From NCBI RefSeq assembly GCF_900177515.1, contig NZ_FXAK01000007.1, forward strand, positions 914,501-978,500: a stretch of 64,000 nt of DNA, read 5' to 3'. This document shows, piece after piece, positions 45,095 to 53,926 of this stretch. This DNA is from Azospirillum oryzae. Its GTDB lineage: Bacteria; Pseudomonadota; Alphaproteobacteria; Azospirillales; Azospirillaceae. The first letter of the stretch is position 1, and each line of letters begins with the position of its first letter. Under the pieces are notes generated by a model. It was given only the letters and a program-made list of their open reading frames with translations. It did no database searches and was not told where the DNA came from. The translations under genes and the position numbers were made by a program.

Positions 45095-46516
45095 GTGCGG
45101 TACGTCAGCACGCGGGGCGCGGCCCCGGTCTTGGGTTTCGAGGACGTCCTTCTTGCCGGGCTGGCGCGCGACGGCGGCCTCTATGTGCCGGAGACCTGGC
45201 CGCAGTTCACGGCCGATGACATCCGCGCCATGCGCGGTCTGCCCTACAGCGAGATCGCCGTCCGCGTGATGCTGCCCTTCCTGGGCGGCTCGATCGCCGA
45301 GGACGAGTTCCGCGCCATCGTCCGCGACGCCTATGCCGGCTTCGACCATGCCGCGGTGACCCCGCTGGTGCAGGTCGACCCGACCACCTGGGTGCTGGAG
45401 CTCTTCCACGGGCCGACGCTCGCCTTCAAGGACGTGGCGCTGCAGCTGCTCGGCCGCCTGTTCGACCATGTGCTGGCCAAGCGCGGGCAGCGGGTGACCA
45501 TCGTCGGCGCCACCTCCGGCGACACCGGCTCCGCCGCCATCGAGGCCTGCCGCGACCGCCAGAACGTCGACATCTTCATCCTGCATCCCAAGGGCCGCAC
45601 GTCCGAGGTGCAGCGCCGGCAGATGACCAGCGTGCTGTCGTCCAACGTCCACAACATCGCGCTGGACGGCACCTTCGACGATTGCCAGGACCTCGTGAAG
45701 GCGATGTTCAACGACGGCGCCTTCCGCGATCGGATGGGGCTGTCGGCGGTGAACTCGATCAACTGGGCCCGCATCATGGCCCAGATCGTCTATTACTTCA
45801 CCGCCGCGGTGGCGCTGGGCGCCCCCGACCGCAAGCTGGCCTTCACCGTGCCGACCGGCAATTTCGGCAACGTCTATGCCGCCTATGGCGCCCGCGCCAT
45901 GGGGCTGCCGGTGGAGACGCTGGTGGTGGGATCCAACAGCAACGACATCCTGGCGCGCTTTTTCGCCAGTGGGAGCATGGTCGCGGCGCCCGTCGTGCCT
46001 ACCTTGTCTCCCAGCATGGACATCCAGATCTCTTCCAACTTCGAACGGCTGCTGTTCGACCTGCTCGACCGCGACGGCAATGCGGTGACGGAGGCGCTGA
46101 ACCGCTTCCGTGCCGAGGGCAAGTTCGCGGTGACCGACGCGCAGCTCGCCCGCGCGCTTGCCATCTTCTCCGGTCATCGGGTTGACGAGGCCGCCACCAT
46201 GGCGACCATCGCCGACGTCTGGAAGGGCAGCCTCTATCTGCTCGATCCGCACACGGCGGTCGGCATCGGTGCTGCCAAGGCCGCCGTCGCGGCTGGCCGG
46301 GTCGATCCGTCCGTTCCCATGGTGGTTCTCGCCACCGCCCATCCCGCCAAGTTCCCCGACGCGGTGGAAAAGGCGACCGGCCGCCGGCCGGACCTGCCGC
46401 CGCGCCTGTCCGATCTTTATGTGCGCGAGGAGCGCCTGTCCGAACTGCCGAACGATCTGGCGGCGGTTCAGGACTTCGTCACCGCGCGCGCCCGCGCCGC
46501 CCAGGAGGCCGCATGA
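45095..46516 (+). CDS. thrC: Threonine synthase
   Basis: A 473-residue PLP enzyme converting O-phosphohomoserine to threonine. The N-terminus MRYVSTRGAAPVLGFEDVLLAGLARDGGLYVP is typical; the start is GTG at 45095. The PLP lysine is Lys112 in HGPTLAFKDVALQ. The phosphate-binding loop is VGATSGDTGSAAIEAC, and the segments VPTGNFGNVYAAY and SMDIQISSNFERLLF are the long-form (type 2) threonine synthase signature. It overlaps the M16 peptidase gene by four bases (ATGA). Confidence 0.96.
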   Translation: MRYVSTRGAAPVLGFEDVLLAGLARDGGLYVPETWPQFTADDIRAMRGLPYSEIAVRVMLPFLGGSIAEDEFRAIVRDAYAGFDHAAVTPLVQVDPTTWVLELFHGPTLAFKDVALQLLGRLFDHVLAKRGQRVTIVGATSGDTGSAAIEACRDRQNVDIFILHPKGRTSEVQRRQMTSVLSSNVHNIALDGTFDDCQDLVKAMFNDGAFRDRMGLSAVNSINWARIMAQIVYYFTAAVALGAPDRKLAFTVPTGNFGNVYAAYGARAMGLPVETLVVGSNSNDILARFFASGSMVAAPVVPTLSPSMDIQISSNFERLLFDLLDRDGNAVTEALNRFRAEGKFAVTDAQLARALAIFSGHRVDEAATMATIADVWKGSLYLLDPHTAVGIGAAKAAVAAGRVDPSVPMVVLATAHPAKFPDAVEKATGRRPDLPPRLSDLYVREERLSELPNDLAAVQDFVTARARAAQEAA

Positions 46517-47772
46517 GTTCCATTCGTGTGACGACGTTGCCCAACGGGCTTCGCGTCGCGACCGATACGATGCCCGACGTGCAGTCCGTTTCGCTCGGCT
46601 GCTGGGTCGGGGTTGGCACCCGAAACGAGGCGGCGAGCGTCAACGGCGTCGCCCACCTCGTCGAGCATATGCTGTTCAAGGGCACCCGACGCCGTTCGGC
46701 ATTCCGCATCTCCGAGGAGATCGAGAATGTCGGCGGGCAGCTGAACGCCTACACCACCCGCGAGCAGACCGCCTATTACGCCAAGGTCCTGCACGAGGAT
46801 GCGCCGCTGGCGCTCGACATCCTGTCCGACATGATCCAGCACTCCACGCTGGACGCCGAGGAGCTGGTGCGCGAGCGCACGGTGGTTCTGCAGGAGATCG
46901 GCCAGAGCGCCGACACTCCCGACGACATCATCTTCGATCATTTCCAGTCCACCGCCTATCCGGGGCAGGCCATCGGCCGTCCGGTGCTGGGCTCGGCGGA
47001 GATCGTCGGCGCCCTTCCGCGCGAGGCGCTGGTCGACTACATCGCCGGCCATTACGGCGCTCCCGGCATGGTGCTGAGCGCCGCCGGCCGGATCGAGCAC
47101 GACCGGATGGTCGACCTCGCCTTCAAGGCCTTCGGCGACCTGCCGAGCGGCGCCCCGCCCAAGCCGGAAACCGCCCGCTACACCGGCGGCGATTTCCGCG
47201 AGGACCGCGACCTGGAGCAGATGCACCTCGTGCTCGGCTTCGACGGGGTAGGGGTCCATGATCCCGACTTCTACGCCCATTCGGTGCTGTCCACCCTGCT
47301 GGGCGGCGGCATGTCATCCCGCCTGTTCCAGGAGGTTCGGGAGAAGCGCGGGCTGGTTTATTCCATCTACACCTTTACCGGCGGCTATCATGACGGCGGC
47401 CTGTTCGGCGTCTATGCCGGCACCGGCGAGGATGAGGTGGCGGAACTGATTCCCGTCGTCTGCGACGAGATCGCCAAGGTCGGCGCCGACGTCACCGAGG
47501 ACGAGGTCGCCCGCGCCCGCGCCCAGTTGAAGGCCGGGACGCTGATGGCGCTGGAAAGCACCATGTCGCGCTGCGAGCAGCTGGGTCAGCAGATCCTGAT
47601 CTACGACCGTCCGGTTCCGGTGGAGGAGATCGTGGCGAAGATCGACGGCGTCGACCGCGACGCCGTGGTCAAGGCCGCCTCCCGCCTGCGCGCCAGCCGC
47701 CCGACCGTGGCGGCGCTCGGCCCGATCGCCAAGCTGGAAAGCTACGACCGCATCGTGGAGCGTCTCGCCTGA
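46513..47772 (+). CDS. M16 family zinc metallopeptidase (processing-peptidase-like)
   Basis: A 419-residue peptidase with the inverted zinc motif HxxEH (His48, Glu51, His52 in VAHLVEHMLFKGT) and the distal Glu in ERTVVLQEI near residue 128. The second, inactive half holds SSRLFQEVREKRGLVYSI, the family's Arg/Tyr substrate-binding motif. It resembles the beta subunit of mitochondrial processing peptidase and Rickettsia RPP. thrC-M16 adjacency with overlap is common in alphaproteobacteria. No signal peptide, so probably cytoplasmic; substrate unknown. Confidence 0.92.
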   Translation: MSSIRVTTLPNGLRVATDTMPDVQSVSLGCWVGVGTRNEAASVNGVAHLVEHMLFKGTRRRSAFRISEEIENVGGQLNAYTTREQTAYYAKVLHEDAPLALDILSDMIQHSTLDAEELVRERTVVLQEIGQSADTPDDIIFDHFQSTAYPGQAIGRPVLGSAEIVGALPREALVDYIAGHYGAPGMVLSAAGRIEHDRMVDLAFKAFGDLPSGAPPKPETARYTGGDFREDRDLEQMHLVLGFDGVGVHDPDFYAHSVLSTLLGGGMSSRLFQEVREKRGLVYSIYTFTGGYHDGGLFGVYAGTGEDEVAELIPVVCDEIAKVGADVTEDEVARARAQLKAGTLMALESTMSRCEQLGQQILIYDRPVPVEEIVAKIDGVDRDAVVKAASRLRASRPTVAALGPIAKLESYDRIVERLA

Positions 47773-47787
47773 CGATGGCGGCTGTGG

Positions 47788-47934
47788 TGCCCCCTCCCTC
47801 CCACGCTTGCGCGTGGGTCCCTCCCTCCCCCGCAATCGGACGGACCTTCGGTCCGCTGAGAGCGGGAGAGGGGGAGCTTGCGATATGGCGGCAGTCCCCT
47901 CTCCCGCGAAGCGGGGGAGGGTTAGGGAGGGGGC
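47788..47934. repeat. Intergenic inverted-repeat element, family A copy 2
   Basis: It starts TGCCCCCTCCCTCCCACGC and ends in GAGGGTTAGGGAGGGGGC, the same outer sequence as 41555-41659. Inside are a CGGACCTTCGGTCCG hairpin (shared in inverted form with 55012-55190) and CCCTCTCCCGCGAAGCGGG. It lies 16 bases after the M16 peptidase stop and before the acetyltransferase gene. Confidence 0.8.
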
Positions 47935-47953
47935 CGGTGGCTCCCGCTTCGCG

Positions 47954-48550
47954 ATGATCCGCCTCCTCGGCAGCGGCCTCATCAGCCCGCCCGCGGTCCG
48001 TCTCGACGGCCCGCACTGCTACATCCGGCCGCCGCTGCCCCGCGACTGGCGCGAGTGGTCGGACCTCCGCGCCGCCTCGCGCGCCTTTCTCACGCCCTGG
48101 GAACCCACCTGGCCGGCCGACGCCCTGACGCGGGCGGCCTTCTCCCGGCGACTGCGGCGGCAGGCCCAGGAATGGCGGGACGATCTCGGCTACAGCTTCC
48201 TGATTTTCGACCGCGCGACCGACGCGCTGGTCGGCGGCCTCGGCCTGACCAACATCCGCCGTGGCGTGGCTCAGATGGGCACGCTCGGCTATTGGGCCGG
48301 CCAGCCCTATGCCCGCAACGGCTATGTGTCGGGCGGCACCCGGCTGGCCTTGGAATTCGCCTTCGGACAACTCGGCCTGCACCGGGTCGAAGCCGCCTGC
48401 CTGCCGACCAACCTGCCGAGCCGCGGCCTGCTGGAAAAGGTCGGCTTCACCCACGAGGGCTATGCCCGCGGCTATCTGCGCATCGACGGCGCATGGCGCG
48501 ACCACGTCCTCTACGCCATCCTGCGGGAGGAGTGGCAGGGCAACTCCTAA
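47954..48550 (+). CDS. GNAT acetyltransferase, RimJ/RimL-like
   Basis: A 198-residue GNAT protein. HCYIRPPLPRDWREWSDLR opens the domain, and GGLGLTNIRRGVAQMGTLGYWAG and YVSGGTRLALEFAFGQLGLHRVEAACLPTNLPSRGLLEKVGF cover the acetyl-CoA-binding and C-terminal segments of the RimJ/RimL group, which acetylate protein N-termini such as ribosomal S5. The start at 47954 lies just after the repeat element; an in-frame reading through the repeat is not credible. The stop overlaps the stop of the convergent MotB-like gene by four bases. Confidence 0.9.
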   Translation: MIRLLGSGLISPPAVRLDGPHCYIRPPLPRDWREWSDLRAASRAFLTPWEPTWPADALTRAAFSRRLRRQAQEWRDDLGYSFLIFDRATDALVGGLGLTNIRRGVAQMGTLGYWAGQPYARNGYVSGGTRLALEFAFGQLGLHRVEAACLPTNLPSRGLLEKVGFTHEGYARGYLRIDGAWRDHVLYAILREEWQGNS

Positions 48551-49941
48551 CGCTGGTCCAGCTTGATCTCGATCCGCCGGTTCTTCGCCAGCGCCTCGTC
48601 CGACGTGCCGGGGTCGATGGGCTGGAACTCACCGAAGGCGGCGGCGGCGAGCCGCTCGGGCGGAATGCCCTGGTCGATCAGGAACTTGACCACCGAGATG
48701 GCACGCGCCGCCGACAGCTCCCAGTTGGAGGCGAACTGGAAGCGCACCGGCTTGACGTCGGTGTGGCCATCCACCCGCAGCACCCAATTGATGTCAGACG
48801 GGATCGCCTTGCCGATCTCCATCAGTGTGTGGGCGAGGTCGGCCAACCGCTGCTTGCCGGCCTCCTCCAGTGTGGCCGAGCCTGACGGGAACAGCAGTTC
48901 CGACTGGAAGACGAAGCGGTCGCCGACGATCTTCACGTCCGGCCGGTTGCCCAGCGCCTCGCGGACGCGGCCGAAGAACTCCGACTTGTAGCGCGCGAGA
49001 TCCTGGACCTTGGCGGCGAGCGCCTGATTGAGCCGGGCGCCCAGTTCCGCGATCTGCACCTTCTGCTCGGCCGATGCCTTCTCCGACGCGTCCAGCGCCG
49101 CGCCGATTCGGGCGAGCTGCTCCCGCAGGGCCAGAAGCTGCTGGTTCAGCAGGTCGATCTGCTGCTTGCTCTTGGTGCCCTCCGCCTTCTCACCGGTAAG
49201 GGAGGCCATCAGGTCGCGGATGCGGATATCGCGCTGCTCCAGATCCTTCTGCGCCTGGGTCTGGCTGTCGGCCAACTGCGATTCCAGCGCCTTCAGCCGG
49301 ATGTCGCGCTGGTCGATCTCCTTCTGCGCCAGCATCGTCTTCTCGGTGGCGGAGGCCAGTTCCGATTCCAGTGCCTTGGCGCGGTCGCGGGTGGTGCCGA
49401 GTTCGGTCAGCAGGGCTTGGCGCTGCTGCTCGGTCAGCTTGGTCGCGGCGACGGCGGCGGCAAGTTCACCCTCCAGCTTCTGCCGGGCCTCGCGCAGGGC
49501 CTTGATGTCGTTCTGAAGGCTGATGATCTCCTTCAGCTTCAGGTCGAGCGTCTCGCGGTCGACGCGGACATTGCGCTGTAGCTCTTCCAACGTACGGGTG
49601 GTGCGGTCGCGGTCCTCCTGAAGCTGGCTCAGCGTCAGGGTCATGTCGTCGCGGGAGGCGACGGAGGTCTGCAACTCGGTCGACAGCTGGGTGATGTTGA
49701 CGCGCAGGTCGGCGTTGGCATCCCGCTCCATCGCCAGCAGGTCGTTCATCTCCGCGATCTTGTGGTTGAGCGCGGTCAGCTGCTCGTCGCGGCCGGTCAG
49801 GGCGGTGGCGAGGTAGAACTGCGCGACGACGAAGACCATCAGCAGGAAGATGACGACCATCACCAGCGACGACAGGGCGTCGACCCAGCCGGGCCATGCG
49901 CTGGCGTCGCGGTGGCCGTTGCGGCGGCTGATGCTGGCCAT
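48547..49941 (-). CDS. MotB-like protein: one membrane helix, long coiled coil, OmpA peptidoglycan-binding domain
   Basis: 464 residues. A short cytoplasmic start is followed by one transmembrane helix (DALSSLVMVVIFLLMVFVVAQF, about 21-42). Then comes a coiled coil of roughly 270 residues (e.g. RDIRLKALESQLADSQTQAQKDLEQRD) and a C-terminal OmpA-like domain (about 345-464) with LRVDGHTDVKPV and NWELSAARAISVVKFLIDQG, which binds peptidoglycan. Flagellar MotB lacks such a long spacer and has an Asp in its helix; the Asp21 here, next to the helix, may be the equivalent. Together with the MotA-like gene upstream it suggests a proton-channel-driven envelope machine. Not flagellar by context. Confidence 0.85.
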   Translation of the reverse strand: MASISRRNGHRDASAWPGWVDALSSLVMVVIFLLMVFVVAQFYLATALTGRDEQLTALNHKIAEMNDLLAMERDANADLRVNITQLSTELQTSVASRDDMTLTLSQLQEDRDRTTRTLEELQRNVRVDRETLDLKLKEIISLQNDIKALREARQKLEGELAAAVAATKLTEQQRQALLTELGTTRDRAKALESELASATEKTMLAQKEIDQRDIRLKALESQLADSQTQAQKDLEQRDIRIRDLMASLTGEKAEGTKSKQQIDLLNQQLLALREQLARIGAALDASEKASAEQKVQIAELGARLNQALAAKVQDLARYKSEFFGRVREALGNRPDVKIVGDRFVFQSELLFPSGSATLEEAGKQRLADLAHTLMEIGKAIPSDINWVLRVDGHTDVKPVRFQFASNWELSAARAISVVKFLIDQGIPPERLAAAAFGEFQPIDPGTSDEALAKNRRIEIKLDQR

Positions 49942-49976
49942 GGGTGCTCCCGGCGTTGGCCTACGGTGTCAGAGTG

Positions 49977-51170
49977 TCAGCGCTGCTGCTGGTCGGCTTC
50001 TTCGGCCAACGCGGCGATGGTGCGGGCCAGCAGCTTGATCTCGCTGCGGATCTCCTGCACCGCCTGGACGCGGCCGTTGGAGGATTCCTCGACGATGCGG
50101 GCGAGATAGATGTCCATGTTGCGCAGATGCTGGCGCGAAGCGTCGTCGAAGCCGCCGCCGGCGCTCTCCGCCAGCCGGTCGAGCAGCCCCCTCACCTCAA
50201 GCTGGTTCTCGCCCAGCCGCAGGAGAAGCTGCTGTTCGGCCCGCATATGGTCGGTCAGGCTCGACAGCCGTTCGGTCAGCGCCATCAGGTTGGCGTTGGC
50301 TGCGCGCCGGCCTTCCTCGGCGGTGGCGACGGTGCGCTGCAGCGAGTCGAGGTTCTCGGCGGTCTGTTCCAGCAGGGCGGTCAGATAGGCGGAGGCGGCG
50401 TGGTCGCCCGATTCGAGGCCGCCGGCGGCGCCGCTCGACAGGCGGGTGGCGCTGGACAGCCAGTCCTCCAGGTCCTGGAAGAAGCGGTTGTGCGCTTGGC
50501 TGGCCTGAAGTTCCAGGAAGCCCAGCACCAGGGAGCCGGCGAGGCCGAACAGCGAGGAGGAAAAGGCGGTGCCCATGCCGACCAGCGGCGCTTCCAGCCC
50601 CTGCTGCAGGTGGGAGAACATGGTGCCGACGTCGCCGCCCTGGACCGACAGGCTGCCGATGACGTTGCCGACCGACTGCACGGTGTGCAGCAGGCCCCAG
50701 AAGGTGCCGAGCAGGCCGAGGAAGATCAGCAGGCCGATCAGGTAGCGCGACAGCTCCCGCGATTCGTCGAGGCGCGAGGCGATGCCGTCCAGCAGGGAGC
50801 GCATCGACAGCGCCGACAGGGTCAGCCGGCCGCGCCGTTCGCCCAGCATGCGCGCCATCGGGGCGAGCAGCACCGGCTCCTGCAGCGAGGCCGGGGCGAC
50901 GCCGCTCTGGTACTGCTCCAGCCACGCCACTTCGGGGCGGAGCATCAGGACTTGCCGGAAGATGAAGGCGATGCCGGCCAGCAGCGCGGCGAGGATGACG
51001 CTGTTCAGCGGCGCATTGTTGAGGAAGGCCGAGCGCAGGGCGGGGAACAGCAGTCCGGACACGGCGCCGACCACCACCAGGAACAGGATCATCCGGGTCA
51101 GGAACCGCTCCGGGCGTGTCATGAGGGCGGATACCTCCAGCGGTCGGGTCGTCGGGGTTGTGGCGGTCAT
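49977..51170 (-). CDS. MotA/TolQ/ExbB-family proton channel protein with long helical tail
   Basis: 397 residues. Two helices near the N-terminus (about 27-75) and two more (about 142-162 and 195-218: LIGLLIFLGLLGTFWGLLHTV and MGTAFSSSLFGLAGSLVLGFLEL) give the MotA/TolQ/ExbB arrangement. The segment GTFWGLLHTVQSVG and LVGMGTAFSSSLFGLAGSL are the channel signatures. The last about 150 residues form a cytoplasmic helical tail. It lies 35 bases upstream of the MotB-like gene on the same strand, so the pair surely forms one complex. Role unknown. Confidence 0.85.
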   Translation of the reverse strand: MTATTPTTRPLEVSALMTRPERFLTRMILFLVVVGAVSGLLFPALRSAFLNNAPLNSVILAALLAGIAFIFRQVLMLRPEVAWLEQYQSGVAPASLQEPVLLAPMARMLGERRGRLTLSALSMRSLLDGIASRLDESRELSRYLIGLLIFLGLLGTFWGLLHTVQSVGNVIGSLSVQGGDVGTMFSHLQQGLEAPLVGMGTAFSSSLFGLAGSLVLGFLELQASQAHNRFFQDLEDWLSSATRLSSGAAGGLESGDHAASAYLTALLEQTAENLDSLQRTVATAEEGRRAANANLMALTERLSSLTDHMRAEQQLLLRLGENQLEVRGLLDRLAESAGGGFDDASRQHLRNMDIYLARIVEESSNGRVQAVQEIRSEIKLLARTIAALAEEADQQQR

Positions 51171-51218
51171 GATGCTCCGAAGGGGTGTTCCGATCAGACC
51201 TCGCGCACGGGTTAGGCG

Positions 51219-52001
51219 CTATTCATTCAGAAAGACTGCATCGATCCGGTCTGGTGGCCCGCCGTTGTCGTCGACGCCCAGCGCGCGGACATCGACGCGG
51301 GTGCTGCGGATCCCGAAGGCCGTCAGCCGCTCGCGCAACGCCAGTGCCCGGGCCAGTGCCAGCTGCCGCGCCTCGCGCGCCGTGTCGGCGGTGCCGCTGG
51401 CGTAGGAGCGCAACTGGAGCCTTGCGGTGTCGCTGGCGCGCAGCCGTTCGACGATCCGGTCGACCACGGCGTCCGCCGCATCCGGCAGATTGGTGGCGTC
51501 GGCCGGGAACACAAGGCTCAAAACGCTCGAAGGTGGCAGGCTAGCCGCAGGGGGTGCCGCCTCCGGGGGAGGAGGCAGCGCGGCTGTGTCGGTTCGCGGC
51601 GCGCTCGGCGGCTGGCCGGGTGCCGGGGCAGCGGGTGTCTGGGCGGCAGGCGCCTGGACCGCCGGTTGCTGCGGCTGCGCCGTCGTGGGGGCCGGCTCCG
51701 TCCGGGCGGTGGCGCGGGGGGCCGGCTGGGCCGGGGCTGCCGTCAGGACGGGCGGAGGCGGGGCGTCCAGCGGCTGCGGCAGGACGAGTCGCGGCGGCGC
51801 CTTGACCGGCGGCGGGGTGCGCAGATTGGGGCGCGGCGGCACGGACAGCGGGACCGCGTTTTCCAAAGTCAGTCCGGCGGCAGTCTGCGTCGGGGCGTTG
51901 GCCGGGGCCGCCGCCGACAGGGCAGCCGGGGAGAGCGTCCAGACCGCGCACAGCGCGGCGGCGGCAAGGTGCTTGCGGTCGGCGTGTCCCCAGCGGCGCA
52001 A
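51219..52001 (-). CDS. Exported proline-rich protein with degenerate OmpA-like C-terminal domain
   Basis: About 260 residues. A likely signal peptide (AAAALCAVWTLSPAALSAAAPA) is followed by about 120 residues rich in Pro and Ala (PPRPNLRTPPPVKAPPRLV and similar), suited to span the periplasm. The C-terminal 100 residues are OmpA-like (LQLRSYASGTADTAREARQLALARALALRERL then RVDVRALG). The peptidoglycan-contacting Asp is not obvious. The start is uncertain: TTG at 52001 has AGGA upstream, while an ATG at 52079 would place 26 unlikely residues before the signal. It precedes the MotA/MotB-like pair by 48 bases and probably belongs with it. Confidence 0.75.
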   Translation of the reverse strand: MRRWGHADRKHLAAAALCAVWTLSPAALSAAAPANAPTQTAAGLTLENAVPLSVPPRPNLRTPPPVKAPPRLVLPQPLDAPPPPVLTAAPAQPAPRATARTEPAPTTAQPQQPAVQAPAAQTPAAPAPGQPPSAPRTDTAALPPPPEAAPPAASLPPSSVLSLVFPADATNLPDAADAVVDRIVERLRASDTARLQLRSYASGTADTAREARQLALARALALRERLTAFGIRSTRVDVRALGVDDNGGPPDRIDAVFLNE

Positions 52002-52116
52002 AACGATGTGTCCTGTTAAACCTTTGTCCTGCAAACCATAGCCTATCGATCGCTCCAGCCACAACCACCCATCCGCCATTCCCGTTAGGGAAGGCGGCGG
52101 ATGGTCGGGGCCGGGG

Positions 52117-52914
52117 TCAGCCCTTGGCGGACTTCAACAGGCGGGCGACCGGGACCTGGAGGTGGCTGTTGGCGGCCAGCACGTTGCCGGTGAAGACCGG
52201 ATTGCGGCCGCCTTCGATCTCGCCGACAAAACCGCCGGCCTCGGTGACCATCAGCACGCCGGCGGCGCAGTCCCAGGGCGCCAGACCGCGTTCCCAATAG
52301 GCGTCGAAGCGGCCGGCGGCGGTGTAGGCGAGGTCGAGCGAGGCGGCGCCGAAGCGGCGGATGCCCGCAACCTCCTTCATCACCGCTTCCTGTTCCTTCA
52401 GGAAGGTGGCGTGGTCGCCGCGGCCCTTGAAGGGGATGCCGGTGGCGATCACGCAATCCTCCAGCCGGCGGCGCTCGGACACGCGCAGGCGGGTGTGGTT
52501 GACGTAGGCGCCCACCCCCTTCTCGGCCCAGAACAGCTGGTCGCCGATGGGGGCGTAGATCACGCCGGCGACGATCTCGCCGTTGCGCTCGGCGCCGATG
52601 GAAATCGCCCAGTGCGGCAGTCCGTGCAGGAAGTTGGTGGTGCCGTCGAGCGGATCGACGATCCAGCGCGCCTCGGCATCGCTGCCCTTGGACGCGCCGC
52701 TCTCCTCCATCAGGAAACCGAATTCGGGCCGCGCCTTCTGCAGTTCCTCACGCAGGGTGCGTTCGGCCTTCAGATCGGCGGCGGACACGAAGTCCGCGGG
52801 CCCCTTGCGCGACACCTGGAGGTGTTCGACCTCGCCGAAGTCGCGGACCAGACCGCGGGCGGCCTTTTCGGCGGCGCGGACCATGACGTTGATGAGAGCG
52901 GAGCGGGTGGCCAT
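52117..52914 (-). CDS. suhB: Inositol monophosphatase family protein (SuhB-like)
   Basis: 265 residues of the IMPase family, metal-dependent phosphatases for inositol-1-phosphate and related substrates. Metal-binding motifs are EESGAS (near 72), the signature WIVDPLDGTTNFLHGLPHWAI and the C-terminal APWDCAAGVLMVTEAGG. The start at 52914 (MATRSALINVMVRAAEKA) is the normal family start; a longer frame to 52959 is less likely. In enterobacteria SuhB also joins rRNA antitermination. It follows efp on the same strand after 97 bases. Confidence 0.92.
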   Translation of the reverse strand: MATRSALINVMVRAAEKAARGLVRDFGEVEHLQVSRKGPADFVSAADLKAERTLREELQKARPEFGFLMEESGASKGSDAEARWIVDPLDGTTNFLHGLPHWAISIGAERNGEIVAGVIYAPIGDQLFWAEKGVGAYVNHTRLRVSERRRLEDCVIATGIPFKGRGDHATFLKEQEAVMKEVAGIRRFGAASLDLAYTAAGRFDAYWERGLAPWDCAAGVLMVTEAGGFVGEIEGGRNPVFTGNVLAANSHLQVPVARLLKSAKG

Positions 52915-53011
52915 GGGTGTGGGTGTACCGTTTCGTGCAGGAACCAGAAAACAATACACCGGCCTCCGCGCATGGCGAAGACCGGTGATGGCAGAACCGA
53001 CCTGGGAAGGA

Positions 53012-53578
53012 TCAGTCCTTCGCGCGCTCGACGTATTCGCCGGTGGCGGTATCGACGACGACGCGGGTCCCGGCCTCGATGTGCGGCGGAACCAGGATCG
53101 ACACGCCGTTCTCCAGCTTGGCCGGCTTGTAGGAGGAAGAGGCCGTCTGGCCCTTCACCACCGGGTCGGATTCGGTGATCAGCAGCGTGACCTTGCCGGG
53201 GATCTCGACGCCCAGCGGCGAGCCTTCATGGCTCTGCACCGTGACTTCCATGCCGTCCTGCAGGAAGACGGCCGGGTCGCCGATGATGTCGCGCGGGATG
53301 GCGACCTGTTCGAAGGTCTCCTTATCCATGAAGGTGAAGCTGTCACCTTCGGCGAAGAGGAAGGTCATCTCATGCTCGTCCAGGCGAGCGCGCTCAACGG
53401 TCTCCTGGGTGCGGAACCGCTCGATCGACTTGGTGCCGGTGCGAACGTCCTTCATTTCCAGCTGGATGAAGGCGCCGCCCTTGCCGGGCTGCACGATGGC
53501 GGTTTTGGTGATGACCCAGAGCTTACCGTTGTGCTCCAGCACATGGCCGGGGCGCATCGTGTTGGCATTGACCTTCAT
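53012..53578 (-). CDS. efp: Translation elongation factor P
   Basis: 188 residues, the normal EF-P length, with three beta-barrel domains. It rescues ribosomes stalled at polyproline. The modifiable residue is Lys33 in VQPGKGGAFIQLEMKD; the KGG-type loop suits beta-lysylation by EpmA, whose gene lies divergently 348 bases away. C-terminal landmarks are GVEIPGKVTLLITESDPVVKG and VPPHIEAGTRVVVDTATGEYVER. Pro-rich proteins in this window (the OmpA-like protein, the PilZ linker) are likely clients. Confidence 0.97.
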   Translation of the reverse strand: MKVNANTMRPGHVLEHNGKLWVITKTAIVQPGKGGAFIQLEMKDVRTGTKSIERFRTQETVERARLDEHEMTFLFAEGDSFTFMDKETFEQVAIPRDIIGDPAVFLQDGMEVTVQSHEGSPLGVEIPGKVTLLITESDPVVKGQTASSSYKPAKLENGVSILVPPHIEAGTRVVVDTATGEYVERAKD

Positions 53579-53926
53579 GGCTTACTCGTGACTTCCAGAA
53601 ATACGGGCGGCGCGGACCCTACCAGCTTGACCGGCCATAGGCAACGGCGCGGAACGATAGCGACGCGCAATCCGGGCGATTGGCGGATGAATCTTCGCCG
53701 AATCGGCCCGCGCAGTTTAGAACGGCTCCAGCAACGGGACGTTTGGAACGTTTTTGCCGACTCTGTTCAGTGTTCCACCCGTCCGGTTCGTGCGGTCCGC
53801 CGACGATGGGGCGGAGTGTATCACGGGAGGCCGCTGTGACCAATGGCGACCCGACTTGAGTACGCCGCCTGTGGATGCTCTGATGCGCCCGCACCCCTTT
53901 CGACCGTCCATGAAGAGCGCGCCCGC
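53579..53926. other. Divergent intergenic region efp / epmA
   Basis: 348 bases. It contains the family B repeat copy at 53735-53781 and should hold promoters for both genes. A reading frame upstream of the epmA start chosen here exists but lacks family similarity. No small gene is recognisable. Confidence 0.5.
53735..53781. repeat. Imperfect inverted-repeat element, family B copy 2
   Basis: Contains ACGTTTGGAACG near 53739-53750 and TGTTCAGTGTTCCACCCG near 53764-53781. The reverse complement of 44922-44982 carries ACGTTTGGAACG and TGTTCAGTGTTCCATCCG in the same order. It lies between efp and epmA. Confidence 0.65.

Noticed and set aside
48547-51170. Zorya-type anti-phage system (ZorAB)
   Set aside because: The MotA/MotB-like pair is superficially similar, but no ZorC, ZorD or ZorE gene is next to it. 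The neighbours are an OmpA-like protein and housekeeping genes, and the MotB-like protein is much longer than ZorB.
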